64,000 bases of DNA. It comes from Saccopteryx bilineata (lineage: Eukaryota > Chordata > Mammalia > Chiroptera > Emballonuridae). Positions 34,373 through 45,383 of this stretch are shown here, piece after piece (within the stretch, counting starts at the first letter, position 1; each line of letters starts with the position of its first letter). The stretch spans positions 105,766,574 to 105,830,573 of the forward strand of contig NC_089490.1 of assembly GCF_036850765.1 (NCBI RefSeq). The letters are read 5' to 3'. Under the pieces are notes generated by a model. The model had not been told where the DNA came from. It saw only the letters and a list, made by a program, of their open reading frames with translations, and ran no database searches. The translations under genes and the position numbers were made by a program.

Positions 34373-35795
34373 ATACATCCAGCATCCCTTCTTGTACCAG
34401 AATCCAACTTGGTCTTTGGCGGTGGTTGCTCTTAGGGAACCAGCCTGCCATTGCTCTTGGTCCTTGTGATGGGGGTGGGGCTGACTCCATTTCTGGCTCC
34501 AGGATAGGACATGTTATCCAGATCTGGCCAATGAGAACAGTGCATTCTTTGCCCTAGTGACTGGTGAGGTATGAGCTGACGACCACAGTTGAGGTTATCA
34601 GAATGAGGCATGAGATTCTTGCTGGAGCTGTCAGGAAGGAGGCATAAACTTTCCCTGGTGGATGAGGAGCTGAAGAACCTGTAGCAGGTGGTGGTCACCT
34701 GAGAATGAAGACGACACAAAGTCAGCAGAGCAGAGGGCTGAGAAGAGACGTTGCCCTTAAGATATAGCTTGACACCTTGAATCTAGTCATGCCTAGAACC
34801 AGCTTTGCCCCTTGAAGATCCCTGTTATAGGAACCAATAAAAGTCCCACTTTTTTTTTTCATGCTGGTTGGAGTTGGATATGTGAATCCAAATGTTCTTG
34901 GCTTAATGTAGTTGCTTAATTAGGAGTAAACTAAATGGTATTATTTGATGATTGATTTTGTTGAAGTTCAACACTATTGAGCAGAATGTAGTACTACTCA
35001 AGAGGAGCCATGTTCTTGCCCAAATGACATTGACCTTACGATTAAAGCCAAGGAGAAAATAAGAGTCCTTTCCCACCATAGGATGTTACCGCTGAGAATT
35101 ACTACATGAGTCCTATTACATAAGAGATCCTAACTAACACTTGTGTATGGGTATGTTGCTTTTCTCAGGCTTTATCTCATGCACCTATTGAGATCCAGAA
35201 AAGGGGAATGACTTGTTTAAGCCCCATGGTCAGCTGGTGGCCGAGCAGGGATGGGAACTCCTGCTTGTGACTCCTAGCACCGTGTTCTCTGAAGCGTGCT
35301 GTCTGGAGCTCCGAAGTGTGCATTATCTCTCCATCCTGTTGCTCTGAAGATTCACACCCTGCAGTGTGCAATTAGTCTTTGCTGCTCTCCCTTGCTGATC
35401 AGCATTCTTAATTTCATTTTCAGAGCCCTAGGTTGATCATTACCATAACAAGATTACTTAACATAGTGAATATTAAAAATTTGACTCCAGAGAATAAGGT
35501 TTGTGTTCCAAGTTATTGCTGTTTACCAGTACCTATCATTCAACCTGCTTGCTTGCTTGCTTATTTATTTATCTATTTATTTATTTATTTTGAGAAATAT
35601 CTCTTTGAGGGCCAAGATACACCCCTGCCAGATCTTATATTTGAAAAGATCTCCGTTTGAGTTCCTGATGTTGATGACATTGATCTAACAGAGCTACACG
35701 AACCAAGCTCAGTTGACAAGTCTAGATTCACCCCAGTGTTAGAACAGGAAAGGATCTTGAAGGTTACTTAGTCTGATTTTTGTTTTTTTGTTTTT
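34373..35795. other. No gene; possible LTR remnant near 34440-34860
   Basis: ATCTGGCCAATGAGAACAGT near 34520 is a phrase seen in old MaLR-type LTRs. The rest is unremarkable, with a short TTTA-rich run near 35560-35590. Confidence 0.4.
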
Positions 35796-35807
35796 AATTA
35801 TCTTTTA

Positions 35808-36110
35808 GCCTGACCAGGCGGTGGCACAGTGGATAGAGTGTTGATGACTCAGGTTCAAAACCCTGAGGTCACCAGCTTGAGCGTGGGCTCATTTGGTTTG
35901 AGCAAAGCTCACCAGCTTGAGCCCAAGGTCGCTGGCCTGAGCAAGGGGTTACTCGGTCTGCTGTAGCCCCCCAGTCAAGGCACATATGAGAAATCAATCA
36001 ATGAACAACTAAGGTGTCGCAACAAAGAGTTGATGCTTCTCATCTCTCTCCCTTCCTGTCTGTCTGTCCCTATCTGTCCCTTTCTTTGTCTCTCTTGTCT
36101 CTGTCAAAAA
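35808..36110 (+). mobile_element. SINE type 2 with perfect target-site duplication
   Basis: GCCTGACCAGGCGGTGGCAC head with about ten bases missing after GAGTGTTGATGACT. It ends in CTGTCTGTCCC, then CTCTGTCAAAAAA. AATTATCTTTTA is duplicated exactly at 35796-35807 and 36111-36122. Confidence 0.93.
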
Positions 36111-36124
36111 AATTATCTTTTAAA

Positions 36125-37035
36125 CCAAGATGTCCTTTTAAAATTAAGATTTTTATATAGTTTTTTATTTTTATTTTTTTTATTTTTATTTTTCTGAAGC
36201 TGGAAACGAGGAGGCAGTCAGACAGACTCCCGCATACGCCCCGACCGGGATCCACCCGGCACGCCCACCAGGGGGCGATGCTCTGCCCATCCGGGGTGTG
36301 GCTCTGCTGCAACCAGAGCCACTCTAGCGCCTGGGGCAGAGGCCACAGAGCCATCCCCAGCGCCCAGGCCATCTTTTGCTCCAATGGAGCCTTGGCTGCG
36401 GGAGGGGAAGAGAGAGACAGAGAGGAAGGAGAGGGGGAGAGGTGAAGAGGGGGAGAGGTGGAGAAGCAGATGGGCGCCTCTCCTGTGTGCCCTGGCCAGG
36501 AATCAAACCTGGGACTCCTGCACGCCAGGCCGACACTCTACCACTGAGCCAACCGGCCAGGGCCTAAGATTTTTATATAGTTTTAGAGCCATTAAGGTTC
36601 ACAGCAAAATTGAGGGGAAGGAACAGAGATTTCCCTGGTCCCTGCTCCCCCCCCCCCATGCCTCCTAATTGTCAACATCCCATCAGAGTGGTACATTTGT
36701 TAGAGCTAATGAAGCTATGTAGACACTCCATCTTCACTCAAAGTCTGCAGTTTGCATTAGAGTTCACTTTTGGTGTTGTACATGCTATGGGTCTGAGCGG
36801 ATATATAATGACATGTATCCAACATTATGATGTCCAATGGAGTATTCTCACTGCCCATTAAAATTCTCTGTGTTCTGCCTATTCAACCCTTTGCCCACTC
36901 CTTCAACCCCTGGCAACAACTGATCTTTTTACTGTTTTCATAGTTTTGTAATTTCCGGAATGTTACATTGTTGGAATCATACAGGGTGAAGCCTTTTCAG
37001 ATCGGCTTCTTTCACTTAGTAATATGCATCAATCC
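36125..37035 (-). mobile_element. L1 3' region, antisense, split by a SINE
   Basis: AGCCATTAAGGTTCACAGCA, GTACATTTGTTAGAGCTAAT, AACTGATCTTTTTACTGTTT and TTGGAATCATACAGGGTGAA are reverse L1 3' phrases. The type 1 SINE at 36165 interrupts it. Confidence 0.7.
36165..36564 (-). mobile_element. SINE type 1, full length, with perfect target-site duplication
   Basis: The minus strand starts GCCCTGGCCGGTTGGCTCAG and ends CCAGCTTCAGAAAAAT plus an A-rich tail. TAAGATTTTTATATAGTTTT, 20 bases, is repeated on both sides. It has an extra internal repeat of the CCTCTCCCCCTC block. Confidence 0.95.
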
Positions 37036-37279
37036 TTGCATTTTCCAGTTGGAAAAGTGAGATTTGGAATGTCAAGACTTTCAGAGATTTGGAATGTCAG
37101 AGTTTTTGGTTAAAGGCTATTCTTCTGCTAGCTTATGAAGAATTTTTATATTTTAAAGGATGTTAGGTAGCTCACAGAAATCTCAGAAAGGTCAGAGAGC
37201 AGGTAGATGCCTACTCAACAGGAAACAAGACTCCCGGGGATTGCTCCGGTAAAGACATTGCTATTACTGTCTGTAGTAG

Positions 37280-37822
37280 GGCCACTGGTGGCTGCTGAAA
37301 AGACATGTCCACATCCCAATCCAGTGAAACTATGAGTGTGACCTTATTTACAAAAAGGGTCTTTGCAGATGTAATTAAGTTAAGAATCTCCAGGTGAGAT
37401 CATTCTGGATTCTCTATGGGGTTTTACTTTAAAAAACAAGTGTCTTTTATAAGAGGTGGAAAAGGAGGAAACACAGACACAGAGAAGGCCAAATAAAGAC
37501 AGAGGCAGAGACTAGCATGATGTAGCCACAAGCCAAGAACACTTGGAGCCAACAAAAGATAGCAGAGGAAAAGATACCCCCCCCACCCCAGAGTGTTCAG
37601 AAGGAGTGCTGCTCCGCCAGCATCTTGATTTTGGACTACTGGTCTACAGAACTGTGAGAGAACAAACTTCTGTTGTTTTAAGCCATCCAGTTTGTGGTAC
37701 TTTGTCCTGGCCAGCTGGCTCAGCAGTAGAGCATTGAACTGGTATGTGGAAGTCCCAGGTTCTAGTCCTGGTCAGGGCACACAGAAGCAACCATCTGCTT
37801 CTCCACCCCTCCCCCACTCCCT

Positions 37823-37862
<40 letters not shown>

Positions 37863-38140
37863 CTCCTCTCCTGCAGCCATGGCTCAAATGGTTCGAGAAA
37901 TTTGGCCCTGGACACTGAGAATGGCTCCATGGCCTCATGTCAGGTGCTGAAATAGCTTGGTTGCCAAGCAATGGAGCAGCAGCCCAGATGGGCAGAGCAT
38001 CACCCTGTAGGGGGGCTTGCTGGGTGGATTCCAGTTGGGGCACATGCGGGAGTCTGTCTGCCTGCCTGCCTCCTGCCTCTCACTTAATAATAGTAAAAAA
38101 AAAGTTTGTGATACTTTATCAGGGCAAACACAGGAAATGA
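37280..38140 (+). mobile_element. MaLR-type LTR, sense, split by a SINE
   Basis: ATGTCCACATCCCAATCCAG, GGGTCTTTGCAGATGTAATT, CATTCTGGATTCTCTATGGG, AACTGTGAGAGAACAAACTT and AAGCCATCCAGTTTGTGGTA are in order. The SINE sits at the extreme 3' end. Confidence 0.65.
37706..38102 (+). mobile_element. SINE type 1
   Basis: CCTGGCCAGCTGGCTCAGCA head and a (CT)n expansion in the middle, ending in CACTTAATAATAGTAAAAAA. AGTTTGTGGTACTTTGTC on the left and AGTTTGTGATACTTTATC on the right are a slightly diverged target duplication. Confidence 0.9.
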
Positions 38141-38431
38141 ATACACTGCCACTTGGTACATGAATGAACCTGGGATTGAATCCTGTAAACTCCTGGCAAC
38201 TTTTCCAAAGTGCCAGACCCCTCTGCCATCACCCCAGCCACACACCACCCACGTCTCACTGGCAAAGCCTAGATCACAGGCCATACCCTAGCTGCAAGGG
38301 ATGCTGGGAGAGCACATTCTGGCTTCTACCTTGTGTGGGAGGGACTTGTAATAAGGAATGCTAAAAGATGTTGGGTGGCACTAAACATGATAAACGTCCT
38401 TTAAAAAGTGATTTACCCAAAGTCACTATGT

Positions 38432-39135
38432 TATTAGTATGCTCAGGCTGCTATAATAAATATCATTGACTGAATAGCTTAAACAATAGACATTTATTTC
38501 CTGCAGTGGGGGTTTTCTGGTGATAAATTTCCTCAGCTTCTGTATGTCTGCAAAAATTTTTATTTCTCCTTCATATTTGAAGGATAGCTTTGATGGATCT
38601 AGTATTCTTGGCTGGTAATTCCTCTTTCAGTACTTTGAATGTTTGGCTCTACTCTGTTCTGCCTTGTGGAGTTTCTGCTGAGAAGTCTGATGATAACCTA
38701 ATGAGCTTTCCTTTGTATCTTATCTTCTTGTACTCTTATTGATCAATGTCACCCTGTTAAATTTAATTTTCTAAATAAAATTTAAAAACCACAAAACCAG
38801 TAGACATTTATTTTTCTCATAGTTCTGGAGACTAGAACACCAAGAATGAGGTACTGTCAAGGTTGATTTCTGGGAAAACTATCTCCTCAGCTTATAGATG
38901 TCTTCCTTCTCATTGTGTTCCCACATGGCCTTTCCTCTGTGTGTCTGCAGAGAGCGCGAGTTCTGATGTCTGTTCCTCTTCCTTATACAGTTGCCAGTCC
39001 TATTGGATTAGGGCCTGGCCCTTACAACCTCATTTAAACTTAATTACCTACTTAAAGACTCTATCTCCAAATACAATCACATTGCAGGTTGGGCTTCAAC
39101 ATATGAATTTGAGGGAACACAATTCATAACAGTCG
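38432..39135 (-). mobile_element. MaLR-type LTR, antisense, split by an L1-derived insertion
   Basis: GCTCAGGCTGCTATAATAAA, then after the insertion CTCATAGTTCTGGAGACTAG, TCCTATTGGATTAGGGCCTG, CTCCAAATACAATCACATTG and AACACAATTCATAACAGTCG. This is a complete reverse LTR. Confidence 0.75.
38500..38800 (+). mobile_element. L1-derived 3' insertion, possibly 5'-inverted
   Basis: Flanked by identical TAGACATTTATTT at 38487-38499 and 38801-38813. It ends with TTGATCAATGTCACCCTGTT and an A-rich tail, matching the L1 end at 17940-18485. The first two thirds (TATTTCTCCTTCATATTTGA, GAGAAGTCTGATGATAACCT) match other L1-associated sequence and may be inverted relative to the tail. Confidence 0.6.
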
Positions 39136-40206
39136 CACAGTTACTTAGAGATATGAAATTTGAGCACAGGCAACCTGGATCCTAATCCACCTGCTCAATC
39201 AGCTCCCATTGGATTTGGGCAAGCTGGGTCACAATGTAAGAAGCAAAAACTCACGTTCGCTTATTGCCTGGCAGAAAGGGGGGCAGACACGGGGAGGAAA
39301 TTGGCCAAACTCTCTTAGATATATTGGTGACCCAACTATAGTTAAGTTCTGCTTCCCCATCTATACCATATAATCTGAATGGTTCTTAGGGGCCAGCACC
39401 AGAAATGGACTATGATTTAGGCAGAAAAAGAATTTATTGAAATGATAACAGGTAATTCAAAATGCTAGCATTTTGAGTGCTGAGAAATAGCTAAAAAAAA
39501 TTAGGGAGGCCAACTATCATAAAAATCACAGTACCCAACCCCTCCAGAGAGGCCACCTCCACCATGGACACTGGATTTGCAGCTGCCGCCACTAAGTAAG
39601 ATCCCCCGCTCTCTGCATCAGCCGCCCTGCACTCACCACTCTGCACTGCACGCCTCTGCTAGGTCAGACTCAGGTTTGTGTGGCCTCACAACAATTCTAA
39701 AAATATGTCTTTTGTTTCCCACTTTGCAGACAAGGAAAGTGAGGCTTAAAGATGTTTAGGTGTGCCTGACTCAACAGCACACTTCCCAGCAGCCACATTT
39801 GGTGCCTGTGCCCCACGGCTGGGATAAAGGACATGGGGCGGGGGTTACCGTTGCTTCTGCCATTGATGTGAGCCTGTCTGTCCCCTTCTCACTGCACCCT
39901 TCCCAGTATCAAGTGATATGTGGCATTTAACACAAACCTTTGCTAATTTGGTAGACTAGGAAGTGTCTTCTTGTTTCAGATTTCCTTCCTTTAATATAAG
40001 GTTTAACATTTCCCCATATTCTGTTATCAAGTTATTTTCCCTTTTTGCATGTGTGAAAAAACCCATCCACGTTTTTGTTCGTGTGTCTATTGGGGGTCAC
40101 GGCGGCATTATCTTAGTTGTTTAGGTGAGCTCTTTATATGTAGCAAAGAAGTGAAACCCTTCATCCTTTTTCTTCTTTTCAATGAATGTTTTCACTACAT
40201 TTTTAT
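39136..40206. other. No gene recognised
   Basis: Intergenic. A MIR-like phrase (CAGACAAGGAAAGTGAGGCT) occurs near 39730, but no complete element was delimited. Confidence 0.4.
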
Positions 40207-40571
40207 TATTTTATTTTTCTGAAGTTGGAAATGCAGAGGCAGTCAGACAGATTTTCACATGCACCCGACTGGGATCCATCCGGCATGCCCACCAGGGGGT
40301 GATGCTCTGCCCATCTGGGGCATCGCTCTGTTGCAACCAGAGCCATTCTAGCGCCTGAGGTAGAGGCCACAGAGCCATCCTCAGCACCCGGGCCAACTTT
40401 GCTCCAATGGAGCCTTGGCTGCGGGAGGGGAAGAGAGAGACAGAGAGGAAAGAGAGGGGGAGGGGTGGAGAAGCAGATGGGCACTTCTCCTGTGTGCCCT
40501 GGCCAGGAATCGAACCCGGGACTCCTTCACGCCAGGCCGACGCTCTACCACTGAGCCAACTGGCCAGGGCC
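40207..40571 (-). mobile_element. SINE type 1, full length
   Basis: The minus strand starts GGCCCTGGCCAGTTGGCTCA and ends AACTTCAGAAAAATAAAAT. TCACTACATTTTTAT is repeated at 40192 and 40574. Confidence 0.92.
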
Positions 40572-41190
40572 GATCACTACATTTTTATATGCAGTTTCAC
40601 CATGTTCATTTTCCTTTGGCACAAAGGAGTTTCACATCTCAGGAACAAATATTTAACAAATATTTCTCAGGCTGTCCACATGACACCAGGGATTGTTTTA
40701 GGGCAAAACATCTCTAACACTGAATCCTTAGATAACTCCCTCTTTTCATGCCCTGCCACGCATAATACTTTTAGGTCACTAGGTTTATAGTGAGCCCTTT
40801 CATCCAGAGAGATAGGGCCATAAAGAACTTTGAGAGCCAGGGTTCTCTACTACACCCCAGGGCAAAAAAAGATAAGGGCGAATCTTGGGCCACTCATTTA
40901 CACAGACTCATCATGTCCTCCCTTCTATCTGAACAACGATTTGTAGGGAGAGAGGAGACCAGGACAGAGAAGATGCTAAGACCCTCTTTGCAAAGTCACC
41001 AGGATTTGACCCTTAGGAAGGAAAGTCTCTGAAACTTAGCAAGTCTCTGAGTGCAAAGGCAGGAACCGGATGAGGGGTGGAAAAGCTCTCCTTTAACAAA
41101 ACCCTTGTTGCCCACCTCCTAACTCCCCTGCTCTCAGATTACCTCTGCCCCCAAGCTCTTCTAAGCTTGATCTTGCTAAGGCATGATCTT

Positions 41191-41368
41191 TTTATTTAAA
41201 ATTAATTGAATTTGAAAGAGAGAGAGAAAGAGGGGGGAGAAGTGGAAAGCATTAGCTCATAGTAGCTGCTTCCTGTATGTGCCTTGACCAGGCAAGCCTC
41301 GGGTTTCAAACTTGTGACTTCCATGTGCCAGATCAACACTTTGTCCACTGCGCCACCACGCGTCAGAG
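41191..41368 (-). mobile_element. SINE type 3
   Basis: The minus strand begins CTGACGCGTGGTGGCGCAGT and ends in TTCAATTAATTTTAAAT. GCATGATCTT is repeated at 41181-41190 and just right of the element. Confidence 0.88.
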
Positions 41369-41451
41369 AAAGCATGATCTTGATGAGAAGTCTAGAGGAG
41401 AAAGATGCTGTTAGGTGTCTGTGGAATGGATTGACATGGTCCATACTCAGA

Positions 41452-41690
41452 AGCATGGGTTGTGGTGCCGCATAACCTTGATTCTTACCCTGCCTCCCAC
41501 TGGCACGAACAGCTGTGCAAATGTGAGCAAGCTCCTTAATCTTTCTGAGGCTTAGTTTTGTCATCAGTGTAAGGGGAAACACACATGCTGTGCTTGTGTG
41601 ATTGATACGAGGATTAGTGGTGAGGGGTGTAATGTGCTGAGCAGAGTCTGACGTGCAGTAGGTACGCACGCAGCTGGCGCCCATTGTAAC
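41452..41690 (+). mobile_element. MIR
   Basis: GGTTGTGGTGCCGCATAACC, GTGAGCAAGCTCCTTAATCT, TCTGAGGCTTAGTTTTGTCA and GTGCAGTAGGTACGC follow MIR order from head to tail. Confidence 0.75.
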
Positions 41691-44114
41691 ATCTCAGGTA
41701 ATTGACTGGTAGGTACCTGGGGGCCATCTGCTGTGAGCTTTAGCATCAGATCTGTGGCAACAGATCCCAACAGTAAACCTGCATGAGCGTCCACAGCAGT
41801 GTGGCCTAGGTCCTAGGAGATGGAGCAACAGCTCACCAAATGACTCAGCTGTATACAACAACGCAGAAGAGCTGAGAAGGGGCTTAATTCTTACAGGCAG
41901 GAAGGTATTTCTGTCAGCTGAAATAGTTAGGGAAGGCTTCATGAAGGAGGGGCTTAAATTGGGTTTTGACAACTTGAGAAACATTCTTCTCGATTGAGGT
42001 TATACACCTGCAAACAATTGCCAAAACTCAGTAAAATATACGTAGAATGCATAAATTTTATGTAAGTATATTATACTTAAATAAAGCTGAAGAAAAAAAA
42101 TCAGAAACAAATTCGAACTTTCTTGGCTATCTTCATACATATTTCTGCTCTGGGATGATTTCTATTTTGAATTATGTATCAGAGTGGTACATTGTGAGGT
42201 TTTCAGTTAGAGATTCTCAGCATCTTAATCTAGACCCGGCACCAAAGCGCCAGAGGCCCTTTTGGTCGTGCATTGGCCACACTGGTCGCGTCCAAGCCTC
42301 CTCTTTTCACTGCAGAGACCCTCTGTCTCCCAGGGTGCAAAGTGGGAGGGCACTCACCTCTTCCTTCAGAAATCTACCCCAAGGTCTCCCTTCTCTCCCT
42401 GGCATTATCTCTTCTACAGTTTTAATCCTCCCCCCCCCCACTCCCCTTACCCCCAACCCCCCGCCAGGAAAGTCTTTATGAAATTCCTCAGGCAAGGCAG
42501 CACAAAGCTTGTCTGAAATGGAGGGGGGGTGGAGGAGTGAAAAAGTCAGGAACATGAACACAAATATTGCAGTAAATTACTGCTCCATGAGTGTCAGAAT
42601 GTGCTTAAGGAATGTTGTAACAGAGGAGCCTCAAGAGGCAGGGGACCTGGAGAGATGGGTCCCAGGGGCACTGGGAGGGGCTGGCAGGGGCCCAGGGAGT
42701 CACTGCGTGCCATGGCATCCCCTCTGGCGTCTTGTCCCTGGAGGCAGCTGCGGCCACCTTCATTTTATTGGTGGGGAAAGTAGCGTTCAGAGAGGTGGAG
42801 TGACCTGCCTCAGGTCACACGGGTCCCTCTGGTCTGTCTGAGCTTTCGATCAGACCAACAGTCTGGAAGGGACCCTGGAGCCACCGCCACTTGCTGTTAG
42901 GCTCCTGGCTTTGTGGCCTTGTATCTGCCAACACCACTGTGTGAGCCTGGGTGTGTTATGTCACCTTTTCCTGACTCAGTTTCCTCTTCTGTAAGAGAAT
43001 AATACTGGCGCCCACCTGGAGGGTTTTGGTCAGGGGAAATGTGTGAAGAACATGAACTGGTCTGGACAGAGTTGTGTAAATGGTGGCTCCCACTCTGAGC
43101 ACAGCTTAGTGGGGGCGCTCCAGTGGGCAGGGGAGGGAGACAGTTTGATTGTAGCTGGAGAGCCTGTGTCATCTGGGTGGGAGTCTGGGAGGTGACCAAG
43201 AGCTGCCAATTAAGAAATACTTGAAAGGGATAACAGCTTGGAGAATGGAGGTAGGAGGGTGAACAAGGCCACCTCGTGGGCAGAGGAGGGGGCCTGTGGT
43301 AGGGTCCACGTCCAACAGCCCTCTTTCCTCAGGAATAAAGGAGAGGGCTCTCCGGGCCTAAACTGGGCAGGAGAGCAAAGGCAGCATCAGATAGTGAAAC
43401 AGTAAGTCTTTCCTCCTCCCTCCCCTCTCTTACTTTCTTCCCACCCTTTCTTCTTACTCCCCTCTCTTTCTCTGTCTCTTCTTCCATCCATTTCTCTCTT
43501 CTCCTCCTGTTGTAAAAAGCCTGTAAAGTAAAGCCTGCTCTCAGAGCTGTCATGAGTAACTTACTTGTGTATCTGCGGTTTACCTACCTGTAGAAAATTT
43601 GTACCCTAAGATCTCCACATGCTGTGGACAAATGGTTTTTAATTCAACTCCACAAATATTTACTATGCTCTGGTTAACTGAGTGTACTTTGTGCGAGAGG
43701 TGACAGAGAAATGCAAGTGGGCAAAGCTAGTCCTCGGAGGAGCCAGTCTGGGGCCCCCAGACGGTGTTGGCAGGGCACATGCCCCCCTTCCCCAAGGATG
43801 CTAAGGAGCTCTCTGTCTACCAGTGCCCTGGACCCACTCCTCTCCCCACAAAGTGCAGAAAGGGCCACGGCTGCCAGTCCTGCAACATTTCAACAAGACA
43901 GTGCATTGAAAGCATATCTGGAGGAATGGGGTAGCACTCAGCCTGCAGGTACTGGAGGGCTTGGTGAGTATCTGTCTGTTCAGTGCTGCTGAAACACACA
44001 AGCCAGAATTCGGATTCCGCACCCACTTATTCTTCTATGAATTATCTGAGATCACCATAAATAGATCTTTTTCTCAACATGTTTTTCAGGGCCACACCCA
44101 CCATGCTTGAAATA
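41691..44114. other. No gene; L2 and MIR pieces
   Basis: L2-like phrases occur at about 41895-41985 and 43640-44000. A MIR lies at about 42880-43070 (CCTGACTCAGTTTCCTCTTC, AATAATACTGGCGCCCACCT). Pyrimidine-rich runs lie near 42425-42465 and 43405-43505. I see no gene. Confidence 0.45.
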
Positions 44115-44219
44115 CAGTGTGTCTGTAAAGTCATGGTGCACTTTTGACTGGTCACAGGAAAGCAACAAAAGACGATAGAAATGTGAAATCTGCACCAAAT
44201 AAAAAGAAAACCCTCCCAG
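44115..44219. repeat. Left terminal inverted repeat of mariner-like element
   Basis: Starts CAGTGTGTCTGTAAAGTCAT just after TA at 44113-44114. It is the inverse of 44601-44703, differing by a 2-base indel and about six substitutions by eye. Confidence 0.9.
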
Positions 44220-44600
44220 TTTCTGTAGGATGATGTGGCAGCATGTGCGCATACACAGATGATGACATAACACCGTGTATACAGCGGAGCAGCCCACGGC
44301 CATGCCAGTTGAGATGTGGACGGTACAGAGGAAAGTTCAGTGTGTTCTGTGGCTTGCTAGATTCGAATCTGTGACCAAAGTGCAATGTGAATATTGGCAT
44401 GTTATAACGAAGTGCCACCACATAGGAATAACATTACTCGGTGGGATAAGCAGTTGAAGGAAACCGGCAGTTTGGTGGAGAAACCCCGTTCTGGTAGGCC
44501 ATCAGTCAGTGATGAGTCTGTAGAGGCTATACGGGACAGCTACCTAAGGAGCCCTAAAAAATCTGTGTGTGAGCCCACATCGAACTGAATAGGTATGAAA

Positions 44601-44703
44601 CTAGGAGAGTTTTCCTTTTATTTGGTGCAGATTTCACATTTCTATCGTCTTTTGTTGCTTTCCTGTAACTGGTCAAAAGTGCACCATGACTACAGACACA
44701 CTG
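44601..44703. repeat. Right terminal inverted repeat of mariner-like element
   Basis: Ends CATGACTACAGACACACTG before TA at 44704-44705. Inverse partner of 44115-44219. Confidence 0.9.
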
Positions 44704-44869
44704 TAGACAGGTCCTAATGTCATTTTCATGTTACTGAGTTTGGAGAATAAGGTTCATGCTTAATGATCAACCAAGGTTTAGTCAAGTTCCATGATGAACA
44801 TGGTGTCGATTCACAGAAGCTCTTGGGGTGAAATGGAATTTAGAAAAATGGGGGAAAATAAGATCCGAA

Positions 44870-45160
44870 AGGAACCAGGAAGTTGCAGCCAGGAAGATGG
44901 TAGTCCACATATTTTAGGCTCTTTGATTTCCTGGTCTGGTGTGGTGTGGAGCAGTATGTGAGCAGATCTGGCTGATAAATGATGAGCAGAGTGATATGTG
45001 CTTCCTCTGTGCTGAATTATATCACATGCACAGCCCCTCTGATAACCCACAGGAGACATATGGTGGAATGAGATGTGAGCCCTGGTTGCATTAAGCCACT
45101 GAAGTTAGGGCTTATTTGTTACTGCAGCATAACCAGCCTGTCCTGACTACTACATTGGGG
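44870..45160 (+). mobile_element. MaLR-type LTR 3' part
   Basis: CATTAAGCCACTGAAGTTAG, TTGTTACTGCAGCATAACCA and CTGTCCTGACTACTACA are the 3' end of a MaLR-type LTR in sense orientation. Confidence 0.55.
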
Positions 45161-45181
45161 AAATAAAAAGCTTTATTTGAG

Positions 45182-45366
45182 GGCCTGACCAGTGGTGGCG
45201 CAGTGGATAAAGCATCAACCTGGAAACGCTGATGTTGCCGGTTCAAAATCCTGGGCTTGCCTGGTCAAGGCACATATGGGAGTTGATGCTTCCTGATCCT
45301 CCCCCTTCTTTCTCTCTCTCTCTCTCCCCCCTCTCTATAATGAATAAATAAAATCTTTTTTTTTAA
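45182..45366 (+). mobile_element. SINE type 3 with perfect target-site duplication
   Basis: GGCCTGACCAGTGGTGGCGC head, B-box region GGTTCAAAATCC, GGCACATATGGGAGTTGATG, a CT-rich tail and AATAAATAAAATC. AAAAAGCTTTATTTGAG is duplicated at 45165-45181 and 45367-45383. Confidence 0.94.
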
Positions 45367-45383
45367 AAAAAGCTTTATTTGAG

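Larger units (their letters stand above)
44115..44703 (+). mobile_element. Tc1/mariner-family deletion derivative with long inverted repeats
   Basis: A 589-base element bounded by TA dinucleotides, with terminal inverted repeats of about 104 bases. The interior between the repeats still encodes, in two frames, the N-terminal DNA-binding part of a mariner-like transposase: QCVLWLARFESVTKVQ near 44340, then ITRWDKQLKETGSLVEKPRS and the GRPS linker typical between the two helix-turn-helix motifs near 44430-44510. Right after KKSVCEP the sequence runs into a stop and then the right inverted repeat. The whole catalytic DD(E/D) part is therefore absent and the copy cannot make transposase. It could once have been moved by a full-length relative. 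Confidence 0.88.

Noticed and set aside
42047..42481. 144-codon + strand frame
   Set aside because: Low-complexity, proline-rich end over a poly-C tract. No domain, no splice context and no match to a family I recognise.
44275..44588. Functional transposase gene
   Set aside because: Only the DNA-binding part remains, split across two frames, and the catalytic region is deleted.
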